Part shown: piece by piece, positions 32,301 through 41,132 of the stretch | How the letters are laid out: each line of letters begins with the position of its first letter | Numbering within the stretch: the stretch's first letter is position 1 | NCBI GenBank assembly: GCA_937907395.1 | Contig: CALCII010000013.1 | Span: forward strand, 248,001 to 312,000 | Reading direction: 5' to 3' | DNA length: 64,000 nucleotides | DNA from: an uncultured Chitinophagaceae bacterium | GTDB taxonomy: Bacteria; Bacteroidota; Bacteroidia; Chitinophagales; Chitinophagaceae | Program-made: the position numbers and the translations under genes | Notes under the pieces: generated by a model | What the model was told of the DNA's origin: nothing | Database searches by the model: none | Seen by the model: the letters and a program-made list of their open reading frames with translations, nothing else

Positions 32301-33095
32301 AAATGATGTCAACGAACGTTTTGTGCCAAGATATAAGTTAAAAGAACGGTTACTGGTCCAAACGGTATCTCCCGGTGCTCTCAGGTAGCCATACAAGAAG
32401 CCATTGAAAGTGGTGGAAGGAGGGAGATTGGTGTTCCCCTTATTATCGGCAAGTGAAAAAACAACGGAAGCACTATCACATCCCAAACGATTTACTATAT
32501 AGGAAGAGGCATACCAGTCAAAATTTTGAATCGTAATTAATCTTGTTTGTATACCACCGCAGGAGTCACGTAGTTGAATATAGTAGTCGCCGGCTGTAAG
32601 GTGAGAGAAGGATCCTGTACTGTTGCTGATGCCTACATTTGAGGCCGATGGTGCAATAATTGTGAACGTAAACGGAGCCCTGCCGTTTTGAAAATTGGTC
32701 GTGGTTATTGTGGCATCAGATCCATTGAAACAGGTTGGGTCTGTTTTCTGTAACGTAAAAGACGGGTCAATGTAATTTCCGGTGATGGTAATATTATTTA
32801 CTTCCACAGTACAAAGAGATACCACATCTTGTACAACCAGTTTATAGGTGCCCGGGGGTAGACCCGAAATGAGATTGCTGGATGTAAAGCTGGTATTGAT
32901 GGTGCCCGTTACTTTGTAATTATAATTTCCGGATCCGCCGGAAGCTGTAACCGTAATAGAGCCTGTTGATGTACAGCGGGATTCTTGTGTTGTAAAACTT
33001 GCCTGAAGGCTACTGCAGTTGTAAATGATCTGAGCTTGTGTAGCGGCACTCACAAAAAAGCAAAAGCTGAAGCAGATGAGTAAAGCAGTTTTCAT
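29400..33095 (-). CDS. Large secreted repeat protein with a type IX secretion tail
   Basis: 1231 residues with a signal peptide (1-21, ending TQAQ). Two SprB-like domains follow (about 25-110 and 110-190: GSITVTASGGSGNYNYKV, GLPPGTYKLVVQD). Residues ~288-700 hold five consecutive ~82-residue repeats, each with the frame C-(S/A)TFxATVxGQxNLTNPxYCLY, CN(S/T)TGxFxN, YGSYCI and CYDTxIxRCF, giving four to five Cys per copy. An Ig-like segment and a C-terminal type A sorting domain (ATIYPNPLRN to GTYMIRLKN) end the protein. It should be exported by the type IX system and displayed at the surface. Function is unknown; adhesion or gliding is a guess from SprB similarity. Confidence 0.85.
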   Translation of the reverse strand: MKTALLICFSFCFFVSAATQAQIIYNCSSLQASFTTQESRCTSTGSITVTASGGSGNYNYKVTGTINTSFTSSNLISGLPPGTYKLVVQDVVSLCTVEVNNITITGNYIDPSFTLQKTDPTCFNGSDATITTTNFQNGRAPFTFTIIAPSASNVGISNSTGSFSHLTAGDYYIQLRDSCGGIQTRLITIQNFDWYASSYIVNRLGCDSASVVFSLADNKGNTNLPPSTTFNGFLYGYLRAPGDTVWTSNRSFNLYLGTKRSLTSFVKDPCGNVKKYNWTDQSIRPVVDAAVAISNRICSTFRATVTGQQNLTQPEYCLYTNSNTLVTCNSTGIFDNIAYGSYCIRIRDNCYDTTISRCFSATPNIPSIGAVTNNNLACSTFTATVGSQTNLTNPQFCLYNAAQVLISCNSTGVFNNVPYGSYCIKMQNDPSCYDTLIQRCFTVNRPVPSVGGSISIGNRSCATFRGSVSGQNNLTNPQYCIYDSTGALIGCNTSGSFTNLQYGSYCIRIINNPACYDTTIIRCFSVSPSRPSVSSSINISKKSCTTFRATVSGQNNLTNPQYCIYSNNTLITCNTTGVFDNLPYGSYCIQVINDSTCYDTTIVRCFTVNRNRPTVNSSISIGQITCTNFSATVTGQTNLNNPNYCLYTSTDSLISCNTTGEFYNIPFGNYCIRIKNDSLCYDTTIVRCFSRTNATPLDFTASSVITCDLGITEIQARFNSGTSPYSVTAFLPVGTQVYNSGLQTASTFAFTLPDLSAGLRYLVVGTDACGNHDSVLVDPVSRSLTRSTSVKQRCPGGIWPNGSGEITANHQLSSGTITTSIIRKNNTTVLINPDTYTPTQSLFTNLGPATYVIRYNYTGSGCNRSVYDTVTVNSYQFPSLAQSSAFQCNNNSFSIGAAVQNGAGPFTFEIIGSIPETPSLAGMQQTSPVFTINNGTVYSLIRLRVTDACFNATLNDVSILPLANLVITATSNCYYNNVNLSVAPIPNADYKWYKKTSAADSIQVGTNNSYAIPYLLPSDTGMYVCVTSVNSGCLTRISYFHLDGACFEFLGNKQVVLNGKAAGSSVLLNWGKPAELTAKEFIVERAIKGGDYKSIGSVAVLKTQDAASYMFTDPDGGSDHFLYRIKIIRPDGSYMYSNTISLQQESFQKATIYPNPLRNISYISTGKKTAGNYVLEAFTINGQKLFTEKILIPANGTQIIERNRFKAAGTYMIRLKNMNDGASETLMLKVE
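30995..32235 (-). repeat. Five tandem ~246-bp coding repeats
   Basis: The DNA encoding the five Cys-rich units of the large secreted protein. Units share landmarks such as TATGGATCTTACTGCATTCG-like codons and TGTATCATAACA on the plus strand, and have diverged at synonymous and non-synonymous positions. The antisense frames over this region are open merely as a result of the repeat. Confidence 0.8.
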
Positions 33096-33469
33096 TTGGA
33101 TTTGGTTTTAGAACCACGGATTAAACAACAAAGCTAAACCGTTGGCTGTCTTTTACAAGAGCCCTTCTGCATGGATCAGCATGAACTCTTATGCTGGTCG
33201 CAAAGCCGGTATCCGATTTTGCTGAATTTCAAGGGCAAAGACCGTACCATTTCCAAAACAAGAGGAAAAAAACTAAGTAGAGAAACTTTTTTGTTTGCTG
33301 TTTTTACGTGTACCTGTTGCATTAATTTCCATGTAGCTGGCTGGTAGCCTGTTTTGACGGAGAAAGGAATTCATGATTCCTGGCTGATTTGCTTTTTCAA
33401 CATCTCATACACATGCTGACAAAAAACAGTTTGGCACTTATCAAAAAAACAGGGTAATTTACGGTACGA
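33096..33469. other. Divergent intergenic region, no gene seen
   Basis: 374 bases between the large secreted protein and the sigma factor. It contains an AGGAAT-TCATG-ATTCCT palindrome near 33366-33382. A loose promoter pair, TTTG at 33430 and TAATTT at 33455, precedes the sigma gene. No RNA gene or terminator is clear. Confidence 0.45.
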
Positions 33470-34054
33470 TTGATTGCTTTGAGAGAAAAAACAACATATA
33501 AGTCCATTGCAGATTTACAGAGAAGGATTGCTGTTTATGAAGATGAAGCGGCTTATAAAGAATTATTCCTTACACTTTTTGGCACACTAACCCGCTTTTC
33601 TACAGGGATAGTACAATCAAGGGAAACGGCTGAGGAAATTGTTTCCGATGTTTTTATTAAAATCTGGAATGAGCGAAGCCGGCTTCAGGAAATCGGAGAC
33701 CTGAAATTGTACCTTTTTATTTCCGTTAAAAATAATTCTATCCGGAGGTATCAGCAGCAAAATAAAAAAGCAACACTGTCGCTGGATGAAATGAATATTG
33801 AATTAGACTCCCTCTATCAGAATCCGGAAGATAAGATCATGTCCGAAGAGTCGTTAAGTAATATAGAGTCGGCTATTAACAGCTTACCGGGACGGGCTCG
33901 CCTGATCGTTAAACTGGCCAAGGAAGACCGGATGCGGTACAAGGATATTGCTGAATTGCTGAATATTTCCGTTAAAACCGTTGATCACCAGTTGGCTATT
34001 TCGCTCAAAAAGATAGCAGCGGTGTTGGGAGCCGGTATCCGTAAAAAAAAGTAA
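33470..34054 (+). CDS. ECF RNA polymerase sigma factor
   Basis: 194 residues. Region 2 spans about 40-95 (AEEIVSDVFIKIWNERSRLQEIGDLKLYLFISVKN) and region 4 about 130-185 (INSLPGRARLIVKLAKED, YKDIAELLNISVKTVDHQLAISLKKI). It belongs to the Bacteroidota sigma-70-like group that pairs with FecR. No ATG is available upstream of region 2; TTG at 33470 or 33479 must be used, and I chose the first. The FecR gene follows 61 bases later and an STN-bearing SusC after that, so it should turn on locus 1 when substrate is bound. Confidence 0.88.
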   Translation: MIALREKTTYKSIADLQRRIAVYEDEAAYKELFLTLFGTLTRFSTGIVQSRETAEEIVSDVFIKIWNERSRLQEIGDLKLYLFISVKNNSIRRYQQQNKKATLSLDEMNIELDSLYQNPEDKIMSEESLSNIESAINSLPGRARLIVKLAKEDRMRYKDIAELLNISVKTVDHQLAISLKKIAAVLGAGIRKKK

Positions 34055-34115
34055 AATAATTGTTCAATTGGTTTAGGGGATTTTTTCTGTTTTGGTATCC
34101 TTCAGGTATACCATT

Positions 34116-35237
34116 ATGAGCAGAGATAAAATCTGGCACTTATTTGCCAGGAAACTAACTGGTGAGGCAAGTAAAGAAGAACTTCAGGAATTGGAACTGC
34201 TGGCTAAAGAGGATTCATCTCTTTATTACGAGTTACAATCCATTGTTCAGCTTTGGGAGCAGGATATGCCCGTAGATGAAGAATACCTGGAAGCTACCTA
34301 CCATCTCCACTATGAAAAGATGAAAAAACTGGGTGTCGAGCCCCGGATTTCCGAAACTGTTTCGGATGATACCTTTCCCTCAGAAAACACTTTCTTTTCT
34401 TATATATCCCGTTATAAATTAAGCCTGGCTTTTGCTGCTTTGCTCATTCTTGTTTCAGTGGCCGGTTGGTTGTTTTCTGGTCAATCAAAGAATGAAAAAG
34501 TTGCGAAAACCATCAATAAAGCAACCAAAGCAAAAAATGAAGTAACAACCCGGAAAGGCTCTAATGCCGAGTTTAAATTGCCTGATGGAACAACCGTTTG
34601 GCTCAACTCTGGAAGCACACTGAACTATGATAAGATAAATGAAGCAGGTGTGCGGGAAGTGTACCTTACCGGCGAAGCATTTTTTGATGTGGTGAAAAAC
34701 CCGAAACGCCCCTTTATTATCCACACCAACACAATTGATGTGAAAGTATTGGGTACTGCTTTTAATGTGAGAGCTTACCCTGATGATAAAACCGTTGAAA
34801 CAAGCCTGGTAAGAGGAAGGGTGGAAGTAACGGTGAAAAACCGTCCACAGGAAAAATACTTCCTCAAGCCAAACCAGAAGCTGGTGTTATATAATGAAGC
34901 CCTTACAGAGCCCCGTCTTAAATCCATCGATCCTGCTACTTCTGAAATTCCGGTTATTACGATTAAAGAACTGAGCTATATGCACGGAGATTCTGCTGCT
35001 GTTGAAACAGCGTGGATCAGAAATAAATTGTCTTTTGAAGACGAACAGTTCATTGACCTGGCAAGAAGAATGGGTCGCTGGTATGATGTTACAATTGAAT
35101 TTAAGAACAAAGCGCTTCTTACGGAGACACTTACAGGCGAGTTTGATGGTGAAACCTTAACCCAGGCTTTGGATGCGTTGAAGGTAACCACCAGTTTCAA
35201 ATATAAAATTGAAGGAAAACGGGTAATCATTTTTTAA
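34116..35237 (+). CDS. FecR-family anti-sigma factor
   Basis: 373 residues from MSRDKIWHLFARK; eight open upstream codons lack homology. The N-terminal ~80 residues are the cytoplasmic sigma-binding part, a single membrane helix lies near 105-122 (LSLAFAALLILVSVAGWLF), and the periplasmic FecR domain covers ~145-250 (GSNAEFKLPDGTTVWLNSGSTLNY, GEAFFDVVKNPKRPFIIHT, VLGTAFNVRAYPDD). A C-terminal DUF4974/STN-like domain (LSFEDEQFIDLARRMGRWYDVTIEF) ends it. It relays the signal from SusC's STN domain to the sigma factor. Confidence 0.92.
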   Translation: MSRDKIWHLFARKLTGEASKEELQELELLAKEDSSLYYELQSIVQLWEQDMPVDEEYLEATYHLHYEKMKKLGVEPRISETVSDDTFPSENTFFSYISRYKLSLAFAALLILVSVAGWLFSGQSKNEKVAKTINKATKAKNEVTTRKGSNAEFKLPDGTTVWLNSGSTLNYDKINEAGVREVYLTGEAFFDVVKNPKRPFIIHTNTIDVKVLGTAFNVRAYPDDKTVETSLVRGRVEVTVKNRPQEKYFLKPNQKLVLYNEALTEPRLKSIDPATSEIPVITIKELSYMHGDSAAVETAWIRNKLSFEDEQFIDLARRMGRWYDVTIEFKNKALLTETLTGEFDGETLTQALDALKVTTSFKYKIEGKRVIIF

Positions 35238-35406
35238 ATATAAAACCAAACTAACATGAGATTAAACCAACCTTTCAACTCATCCTGAACTACATAAAAA
35301 GGCGGGAAATGCGCCAACATCCCCCGCCCGTAGTGAACGTTAACAAGAAACCGGATAAACCCGAAAAGCTTACGGTTTCCATATTCGACTACCAAACTTT
35401 AAAAGT
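35238..35406 (+). promoter_or_regulatory. Leader of the locus 1 SusC gene with two hairpins and a ten-codon ORF
   Basis: GGCGGG/CCCGCC forms a hairpin around 35302-35330, and GAAACCG/CGGTTTC a second around 35349-35382, both before the susC ATG. A ten-codon frame, MRLNQPFNSS, lies at 35256-35288. The hairpins are seen in the sequence; their effect is unknown. Confidence 0.4.
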
Positions 35407-38400
35407 ATGAAAAAAAGGACTTCGATTGCCAAGGCCGGGGTGCCCTTTAAAAAGCCCCTATTGATTATGAGACTCATCATTTTGCTGGTTGTTTTCAGCA
35501 CTTTTCATGCAACTGCAGGGCTCAATGCTCAGAAAATCTCAGTCAAAGCAAACAGCGCAGAAATTTCAAAAGTTTTAAATGACATTCAGAAACAAGGCGA
35601 TTACCGTTTTGTGTACAACAACAGCCTTCGTGATCTGAAACAAAGAGTAACCATCAGTTTCGATAATCTGGATCTGCAGGAAGCAATGGCCAGGCTGTTT
35701 GCCGGTACATCACTTACCTACGTTCAGTTAGAGAATAACCTGGTGGCCATCCGTTCTACCAGTCCGGATGAAAAAGATATCCGTGTAACAGGTAAAGTAA
35801 CCAATGAAACCGGTGAGCCTATTTCAGCTGCTTCTGTTATGGTGAAAGGAACTGCAGCCGGTACAATTACAGACGGAAGCGGAAATTTTGCTATTACCGT
35901 TTCTGAAAATGCTGTGCTGGTTATTTCAGCCGTGGGATATAACACAGTTGAAGTATCTGTTGCCGGTAAACAACAATTAACAATTAAGCTTGAACAGGCT
36001 ACCAAGAAAATGGATGAAGTTGTGGTGGTAGGTTATGGTGTTCAGCGTAAGATTGATGTAACAGGCTCTGTAGCCCAGGTAAAAGGAGAGGAAATCTCCA
36101 AACAGGCTTCTGTAAACCCAATGAGTGCTATCCAGGGTAAAGTTGCCGGTGTGCAAATTACCAACTCAGGTGCTCCCGGTTCTTCTCCTCAGATCCGTAT
36201 CAGAGGTGTGGGATCTATTTATGGAAGTAAAAATCCACTCTATGTGGTGGATGGAGTATGGTATGATGATATCAGCTTCCTCAACCCTGCTGATATTGAA
36301 AATATGAGTATCCTGAAGGATGCTTCCTCTGAATCCATTTACGGTATCCGTGCTGCAAATGGTGTGGTTTTAATCACTACTAAGAAAGGACGTTCCGGAC
36401 AAGCCGTGATCAACTACAACGGTTTCTGGGGCTGGCAGAAAGTAACCAATCAGGTGGAAATGTCCAATGCCAATGAATACGCAACATTGGTGAATGAGCT
36501 TTCTGTTATGAATGGTGGTACTGCGTTTCTCAATGCAGCCTCCTTCAGCAAAGGAACCGATTGGTATCATCAGGTGCTTCGTAACGCCTATATTGGTAAC
36601 CACCAGTTATCCATCAGCGGTGGAAATGAAAAGAGTAATTACAATTTCTCTTTAGGTGCATTGAATCAGAATGGTATTGTTGAAACCAATAAATACGAAC
36701 GCTATACCATTCGTTTACAAAATGATTTCAGGGTAACCAACTTCCTGAGAATGGGTTACACAGCTTCTGGCTATTACAGCAAATCAAATGATATTGATGG
36801 TGGTATTTTCCGCCAGTTGTTTGCAGCCGGACCTGTTGTTCCCGTTCGTTATGCAGATGGTACTTATGGTGATCCAAATGATTTTAACCTGGGTGGTGGT
36901 AATAACTTTAATCCACAGACTACAATTGATTTCTTCAATCAGGTTTCCAAAAATTATCGTTTGAACGGTAGTGCTTTTGCAGAACTGAAATTTGCCCGTT
37001 TCTTCACCTTCAAAACAAGTGTGGGTGGTGAATTTGGAGAAGGTGAAGTTCGCAACTATGTACCTGTATATACAGCAACTGTTGCTCAACGTAATAACAT
37101 CAGTAAGTTCACAGGTTCCAGAGCCGAAACCAGAAACTGGATTTTAGAGAATACCCTCACATTTGATAAAACAATTGGTGCCGACCATTCATTGAAAGTA
37201 ATGGTGGGACAAGCTGCTCAACGTTATAAATCATACGGCTTCACAGGTACCATCAGTGATGTGCCTAATGGTGGTGAAGGCAATCTGTATTTTATCTTAG
37301 GCGATCCGGCAACAGGAAGAATAACAGATTATGGTGATCTTACTACAATCGCCTCTTATTTCGGTCGTATCAATTATGCTTTCCAAAGCAAATATCTGAT
37401 TACTGCCTCTGTACGTGCCGATGGTTCGTCTAAATTTTATGGCGATAACCGTTGGGGTTATTTCCCTTCTGTTGGAGCCGGCTGGGTGATTTCGAAGGAA
37501 AAATTCATGCAGAATCAGAAAGTATTTGACAATCTGAAACTTCGTGGAAGCTGGGGTATCATTGGTAATGCTTCTGTTCCTTCAAATATCTCTGTGTTAA
37601 CGGTAACTCAGTTCCCGTTAGCAGTTTGGGGTGATGGTTCTACAGGCGTTTCCAACAGTATTGCTTCTGTTGTTCCTCCAACTACTTACTGGGAAAAAGG
37701 TGTGGGAACTGATATTGCAGTGGAAGCATCTTTCCTGAATTCAAGATTATTTGTGGAAGCAGATTATTACAATCGTAAAACTGAAAATGCCATTTTTGAT
37801 ATTCCAATTCTCGGAACTCTTGGTTCAAACAGTGGTTCGATTATTGGTAATTCAGCTACTTTCCAAAACAAAGGATTTGAATTTTCTTTAACATGGAAGG
37901 ATAACCCCTCCAAAGATTTCAATTATTCTGTTAATGCTAACATGAGTGTTAATGAAAATAAAGTTCTTTCTGCAGTAACTGGTCCTGTGCCTATTTATAG
38001 TGGTGGCGGTGGTTTAACAGGTGGTGCATTGGCAACACGTACAATAGTTGGATTGCCGATTGGACATTTTTATGGTTACCAGGTAGCCGGCATCTTCCAG
38101 AATGCTGCTGAGATTGCTTCTTCAGCTCAAACTTCAGCAAAACCCGGCGACTTTAAATATGTGGATCAAAACAAAGATGGTGTCATCAGCGGTCTCGACA
38201 GAATCGTTCTTGGTAATCCCAATCCCAAGTATACTTATGGAATCAATACATTGTTTGGTTATAAGCAATTTGACCTTGCAGTAGACTTCCAGGGTGTAGC
38301 TGGTGTACAGGTTTACAATGCAAATCTGGGTTGGAGATACGGTAATGAAAACTTCACAAAAGATTTCTACAACAACCGCTGGCATGGCGAAGGTACTTCA

Positions 38401-38715
38401 ACAACCTATCCTTCTGTAGGCATTGGTGGTGGTACCAACTATCTGCCCAACTCTTTCTATGTTGAAAATGGTAGTTATTTCAGAATCAGAAATATGCAAC
38501 TCGGTTATACACTGCCGGAAAATATGGCGAAGAAAATCTTTGCTAAAAAACTGCGTGTATATGCGAATGCTCAGAATGCTTTTACATTCTTCAAGTACAA
38601 AGGGTTCTCACCTGAGATTCGTGCAGAAAACAACAGTCCGTTAAATGCGGGAATTGATGCGAATGTGTATCCGCTTTCTGCCACTTACAACTTTGGTGTT
38701 AACGTAACGTTCTAA
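35407..38715 (+). CDS. SusC/RagA-type TonB-linked outer-membrane transporter with STN domain (locus 1)
   Basis: 1102 residues. A long N-terminus with a signal peptide (cleavage near GLNAQ, ~43) leads into an STN signalling domain (~45-115, ISVKANSAEISKVLNDIQKQGDYRFVY), a CarboxypepD_reg-like domain (~120-205, VTGKVTNETGEPISAASVMVKG), the SusC signature MDEVVVVGYGVQRKIDVTGSV, a plug (GVGSIYGSKNPLYVVDGV) and the barrel ending NFGVNVTF. It imports glycan oligomers with SusD, powered by TonB. The STN domain matches the adjacent sigma/FecR pair, so import and induction are linked. SusD follows 5 bases later. Confidence 0.95.
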   Translation: MKKRTSIAKAGVPFKKPLLIMRLIILLVVFSTFHATAGLNAQKISVKANSAEISKVLNDIQKQGDYRFVYNNSLRDLKQRVTISFDNLDLQEAMARLFAGTSLTYVQLENNLVAIRSTSPDEKDIRVTGKVTNETGEPISAASVMVKGTAAGTITDGSGNFAITVSENAVLVISAVGYNTVEVSVAGKQQLTIKLEQATKKMDEVVVVGYGVQRKIDVTGSVAQVKGEEISKQASVNPMSAIQGKVAGVQITNSGAPGSSPQIRIRGVGSIYGSKNPLYVVDGVWYDDISFLNPADIENMSILKDASSESIYGIRAANGVVLITTKKGRSGQAVINYNGFWGWQKVTNQVEMSNANEYATLVNELSVMNGGTAFLNAASFSKGTDWYHQVLRNAYIGNHQLSISGGNEKSNYNFSLGALNQNGIVETNKYERYTIRLQNDFRVTNFLRMGYTASGYYSKSNDIDGGIFRQLFAAGPVVPVRYADGTYGDPNDFNLGGGNNFNPQTTIDFFNQVSKNYRLNGSAFAELKFARFFTFKTSVGGEFGEGEVRNYVPVYTATVAQRNNISKFTGSRAETRNWILENTLTFDKTIGADHSLKVMVGQAAQRYKSYGFTGTISDVPNGGEGNLYFILGDPATGRITDYGDLTTIASYFGRINYAFQSKYLITASVRADGSSKFYGDNRWGYFPSVGAGWVISKEKFMQNQKVFDNLKLRGSWGIIGNASVPSNISVLTVTQFPLAVWGDGSTGVSNSIASVVPPTTYWEKGVGTDIAVEASFLNSRLFVEADYYNRKTENAIFDIPILGTLGSNSGSIIGNSATFQNKGFEFSLTWKDNPSKDFNYSVNANMSVNENKVLSAVTGPVPIYSGGGGLTGGALATRTIVGLPIGHFYGYQVAGIFQNAAEIASSAQTSAKPGDFKYVDQNKDGVISGLDRIVLGNPNPKYTYGINTLFGYKQFDLAVDFQGVAGVQVYNANLGWRYGNENFTKDFYNNRWHGEGTSTTYPSVGIGGGTNYLPNSFYVENGSYFRIRNMQLGYTLPENMAKKIFAKKLRVYANAQNAFTFFKYKGFSPEIRAENNSPLNAGIDANVYPLSATYNFGVNVTF

Positions 38716-38720
38716 AATTT

Positions 38721-40208
38721 ATGATTATGAAACAAAAAACGATTATATCATATTCCCTGTTACTTGTTGCTATTATATCAATGGCAGTAACAGGATGCCG
38801 AAAAAGCTTCCTGGATGTTGAGCCACAGGGTAAGGAACCCGGTGCCACATTCTGGGCCTCTGAAACAGATGCCATACAGGCTGTTAATGCGATTTATGCC
38901 AATCTTCGTGAATGGAATAATGTAGCATTTGCACCAATTGCAGTTGAAAGTCTGGGATCTGATGATACTGAAAAAGGAAGTTCTACTGGTGATGCTACTT
39001 TTTTAAATCAGTATGACGACTTTACAGTTACATCAACAGAAGGACAATTGAATGGATTCTGGACAGGACAATATCAAAACATTAATCTCTGTAACCAGGT
39101 GATTGATCGTGTTGATACCATGTCAACTGTTACTCCTTCACTTAAAGCAAGATTTATTGCAGAAGCAAAATTTGTACGTGCTTATTCTTATTTCAGACTT
39201 GTACGTGCATTTGGCGCTGTACCTCTTCGTTTGCATTTGCCTAAAGACGCTTCTGAATATAACCTCCCACGCACAGATACTACAACAGTATGGAATGCGA
39301 TTGAACAGGATCTTACAGATGCTGCCGGGGTACTTCCAAACAGTTACACCGGAGCCAATGTGGGCCGTGCAACAAAAGGTGCAGCTTTGGCGCTTCATGC
39401 GAAAGTTGCTATGTACAGAGGAAAATGGAGTGATGTGCTGAGCTATACCAACCAGGTAATGGGCTTAGGTTATTCTCTCTATCCGGATTATGAAGCAATG
39501 TTCAGGATTCCTAATGAGAATTGTTCTGAATCTGTTTTTGAAATACAGGCGGCATTAATTCCTGGTAATTCCGGGGCATCCAATTCACAGTATTCTCAGG
39601 TACAGGGTGTACGTGGTTCTGCCGGCGGTGGCTGGGGCTTTAATGTTCCTACAACCAGCCTGGTAAATGCTTACGAACCCAATGATCCAAGACAGGATGC
39701 AACGATTCTGTTCAGAGGTGAAACAACTCCGCAAGGTGATGTGATTCCTGCAGTAGGCGACAATCCCCGTTACAATCAGAAATCATATGTACCGTTTTCA
39801 TTGTTTGTATCCGGTTATAATGAAGGGTGCCAGCAAAACATCCGTGTGATTCGTTATGCAGATGTGTTGCTCATGAATGCAGAAGCAAACAATGAGTTGG
39901 GTAATACAACAGCTGCTCTTGCTTCATTAAACGCCGTTCGTAAAAGGGCAAGAGGATCTAACCCAGCAACGGTATTGCCAGATGTAACCGTAACAGATAA
40001 AGCTGCCTTACGCACTGCTATCTGGAATGAAAGAAGAGTGGAACTGGCAATGGAATATGACAGATACTTTGATGTGATCCGCCAGGGAAGAGCACTTACT
40101 GTTTTTGGTCCGAAAGGATGGAAAGCAAATAAGAATGAAGTATGGCCAATTCCACAGGCAGAAATTGATAAGAGTGCCGGTGTGTTAACACAAAACAAGG
40201 GTTATTAA
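38721..40208 (+). CDS. SusD/RagB-type glycan-binding lipoprotein (locus 1)
   Basis: 495 residues. The lipoprotein signal is SMAVTGC with Cys26; the following RKSFLDVEPQG is the usual SusD start. The TPR-like helical fold carries the hallmark ATFWASETDAIQAVNAIYANL, AEAKFVRAYSYFRLVRAFGAVPL, and the C-terminal IWNERRVELAMEYDRYFDVIRQGRA. It forms the lid over SusC and binds the polymer at the surface. The stop abuts the next gene's leader, so the genes are cotranscribed. The ligand is inferred from the neighbouring enzymes. Confidence 0.95.
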   Translation: MIMKQKTIISYSLLLVAIISMAVTGCRKSFLDVEPQGKEPGATFWASETDAIQAVNAIYANLREWNNVAFAPIAVESLGSDDTEKGSSTGDATFLNQYDDFTVTSTEGQLNGFWTGQYQNINLCNQVIDRVDTMSTVTPSLKARFIAEAKFVRAYSYFRLVRAFGAVPLRLHLPKDASEYNLPRTDTTTVWNAIEQDLTDAAGVLPNSYTGANVGRATKGAALALHAKVAMYRGKWSDVLSYTNQVMGLGYSLYPDYEAMFRIPNENCSESVFEIQAALIPGNSGASNSQYSQVQGVRGSAGGGWGFNVPTTSLVNAYEPNDPRQDATILFRGETTPQGDVIPAVGDNPRYNQKSYVPFSLFVSGYNEGCQQNIRVIRYADVLLMNAEANNELGNTTAALASLNAVRKRARGSNPATVLPDVTVTDKAALRTAIWNERRVELAMEYDRYFDVIRQGRALTVFGPKGWKANKNEVWPIPQAEIDKSAGVLTQNKGY

Positions 40209-40226
40209 TTGTTCAACTTAAATTCA

Positions 40227-41057
40227 ATGAAAATGAAACTGAATATAGTAACAACACTTCTTATCGCCAGCGTATTACTTGCGTCTTGTTATAAGAAGTT
40301 CGATCCGGCTTCGTATGCGCCTCCGTTTACGATTAACGGATTTACAAAAACATCTGAAATCGCCTCTGCCAACCTGGTGGGTTACTGGTCTTTCGATGGA
40401 AGCTATGTGGATAGTGTTTCCGGTACCGCAGCCACAGGTGTTGGAACCAGCCTGGTTCCCGGTTTTAAAGGAAAAGCATTTCAGGGTGCTGCCAATTCAT
40501 ACGTGATTTCAAATATTCCTACTGCTGTTGCAAGTTTGCAAAGCTTCACTATTTCCTATTGGATTAATACTCCCATTAACAGCAACGGTATCGTTGGTAC
40601 AGTGAATGTATCACGTGCCGATGATTTCTGGGGTTACCTGGATATGTTTTATGAAAACGGTGCTACTGCAACAAGTGTAACCTTTAAATCACACGTAGTG
40701 GCCAGTCCGGGTAAAGACACATGGGTGGTGCATAACATCAGTAATCCCTGGAACACCTGGATGAACTATACACTCACGTATGATCATACATCCGGTAAGT
40801 TTACAGTTTATGTAAATGGTTCCAGCATTGCAACATCAACTGCAGCCACTTTGGGTGCTATGGCCTGGCCTGCTACCAGCAAGCTCATCTTTGGTACTGT
40901 GCAATTCCAGACTTCTCCAAGCCTGGGTACTGCCGGTAGCTCACAGTCATGGGCTAGCTACCTCACTGGTATGATGGATGAAATAAGGATTTACAACAAA
41001 GCACTTTCTGCAACTGAAATACAATCAATTATTGTATTACAGGGCAAAGGCAAGTAA
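40227..41057 (+). CDS. LamG-domain surface lipoprotein (locus 1)
   Basis: 276 residues from MKMKLNIV. The lipoprotein signal is ASVLLASC with Cys near 21. Residues ~55-270 make one concanavalin-like LamG/laminin-G beta sandwich: LVGYWSFDGSYVDSVSGTAATG, SFTISYWINTP, and the C-terminal GMMDEIRIYNKALSATEIQSI. In its place directly after SusD it is likely a surface glycan-binding protein for the same polymer. No catalytic residues are evident. A terminator follows, so the enzymes downstream may have lower or separate expression. Confidence 0.85.
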   Translation: MKMKLNIVTTLLIASVLLASCYKKFDPASYAPPFTINGFTKTSEIASANLVGYWSFDGSYVDSVSGTAATGVGTSLVPGFKGKAFQGAANSYVISNIPTAVASLQSFTISYWINTPINSNGIVGTVNVSRADDFWGYLDMFYENGATATSVTFKSHVVASPGKDTWVVHNISNPWNTWMNYTLTYDHTSGKFTVYVNGSSIATSTAATLGAMAWPATSKLIFGTVQFQTSPSLGTAGSSQSWASYLTGMMDEIRIYNKALSATEIQSIIVLQGKGK

Positions 41058-41075
41058 CCTTATTGTACATAAAAG

Positions 41076-41106
41076 AAACGGGGTTACAGGAATGTAACCC
41101 CGTTTA
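41076..41106 (+). terminator. Hairpin after the locus 1 SusCD/LamG genes
   Basis: AAACGGGGTTAC/GTAACCCCGTTT, a 12-bp perfect stem with a six-base loop, ending in TTTATATG. It may be a partial terminator that separates the transport genes from the enzymes. Confidence 0.7.
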
Positions 41107-41132
41107 TATGATGATGCCACAAGCTGTATGAA

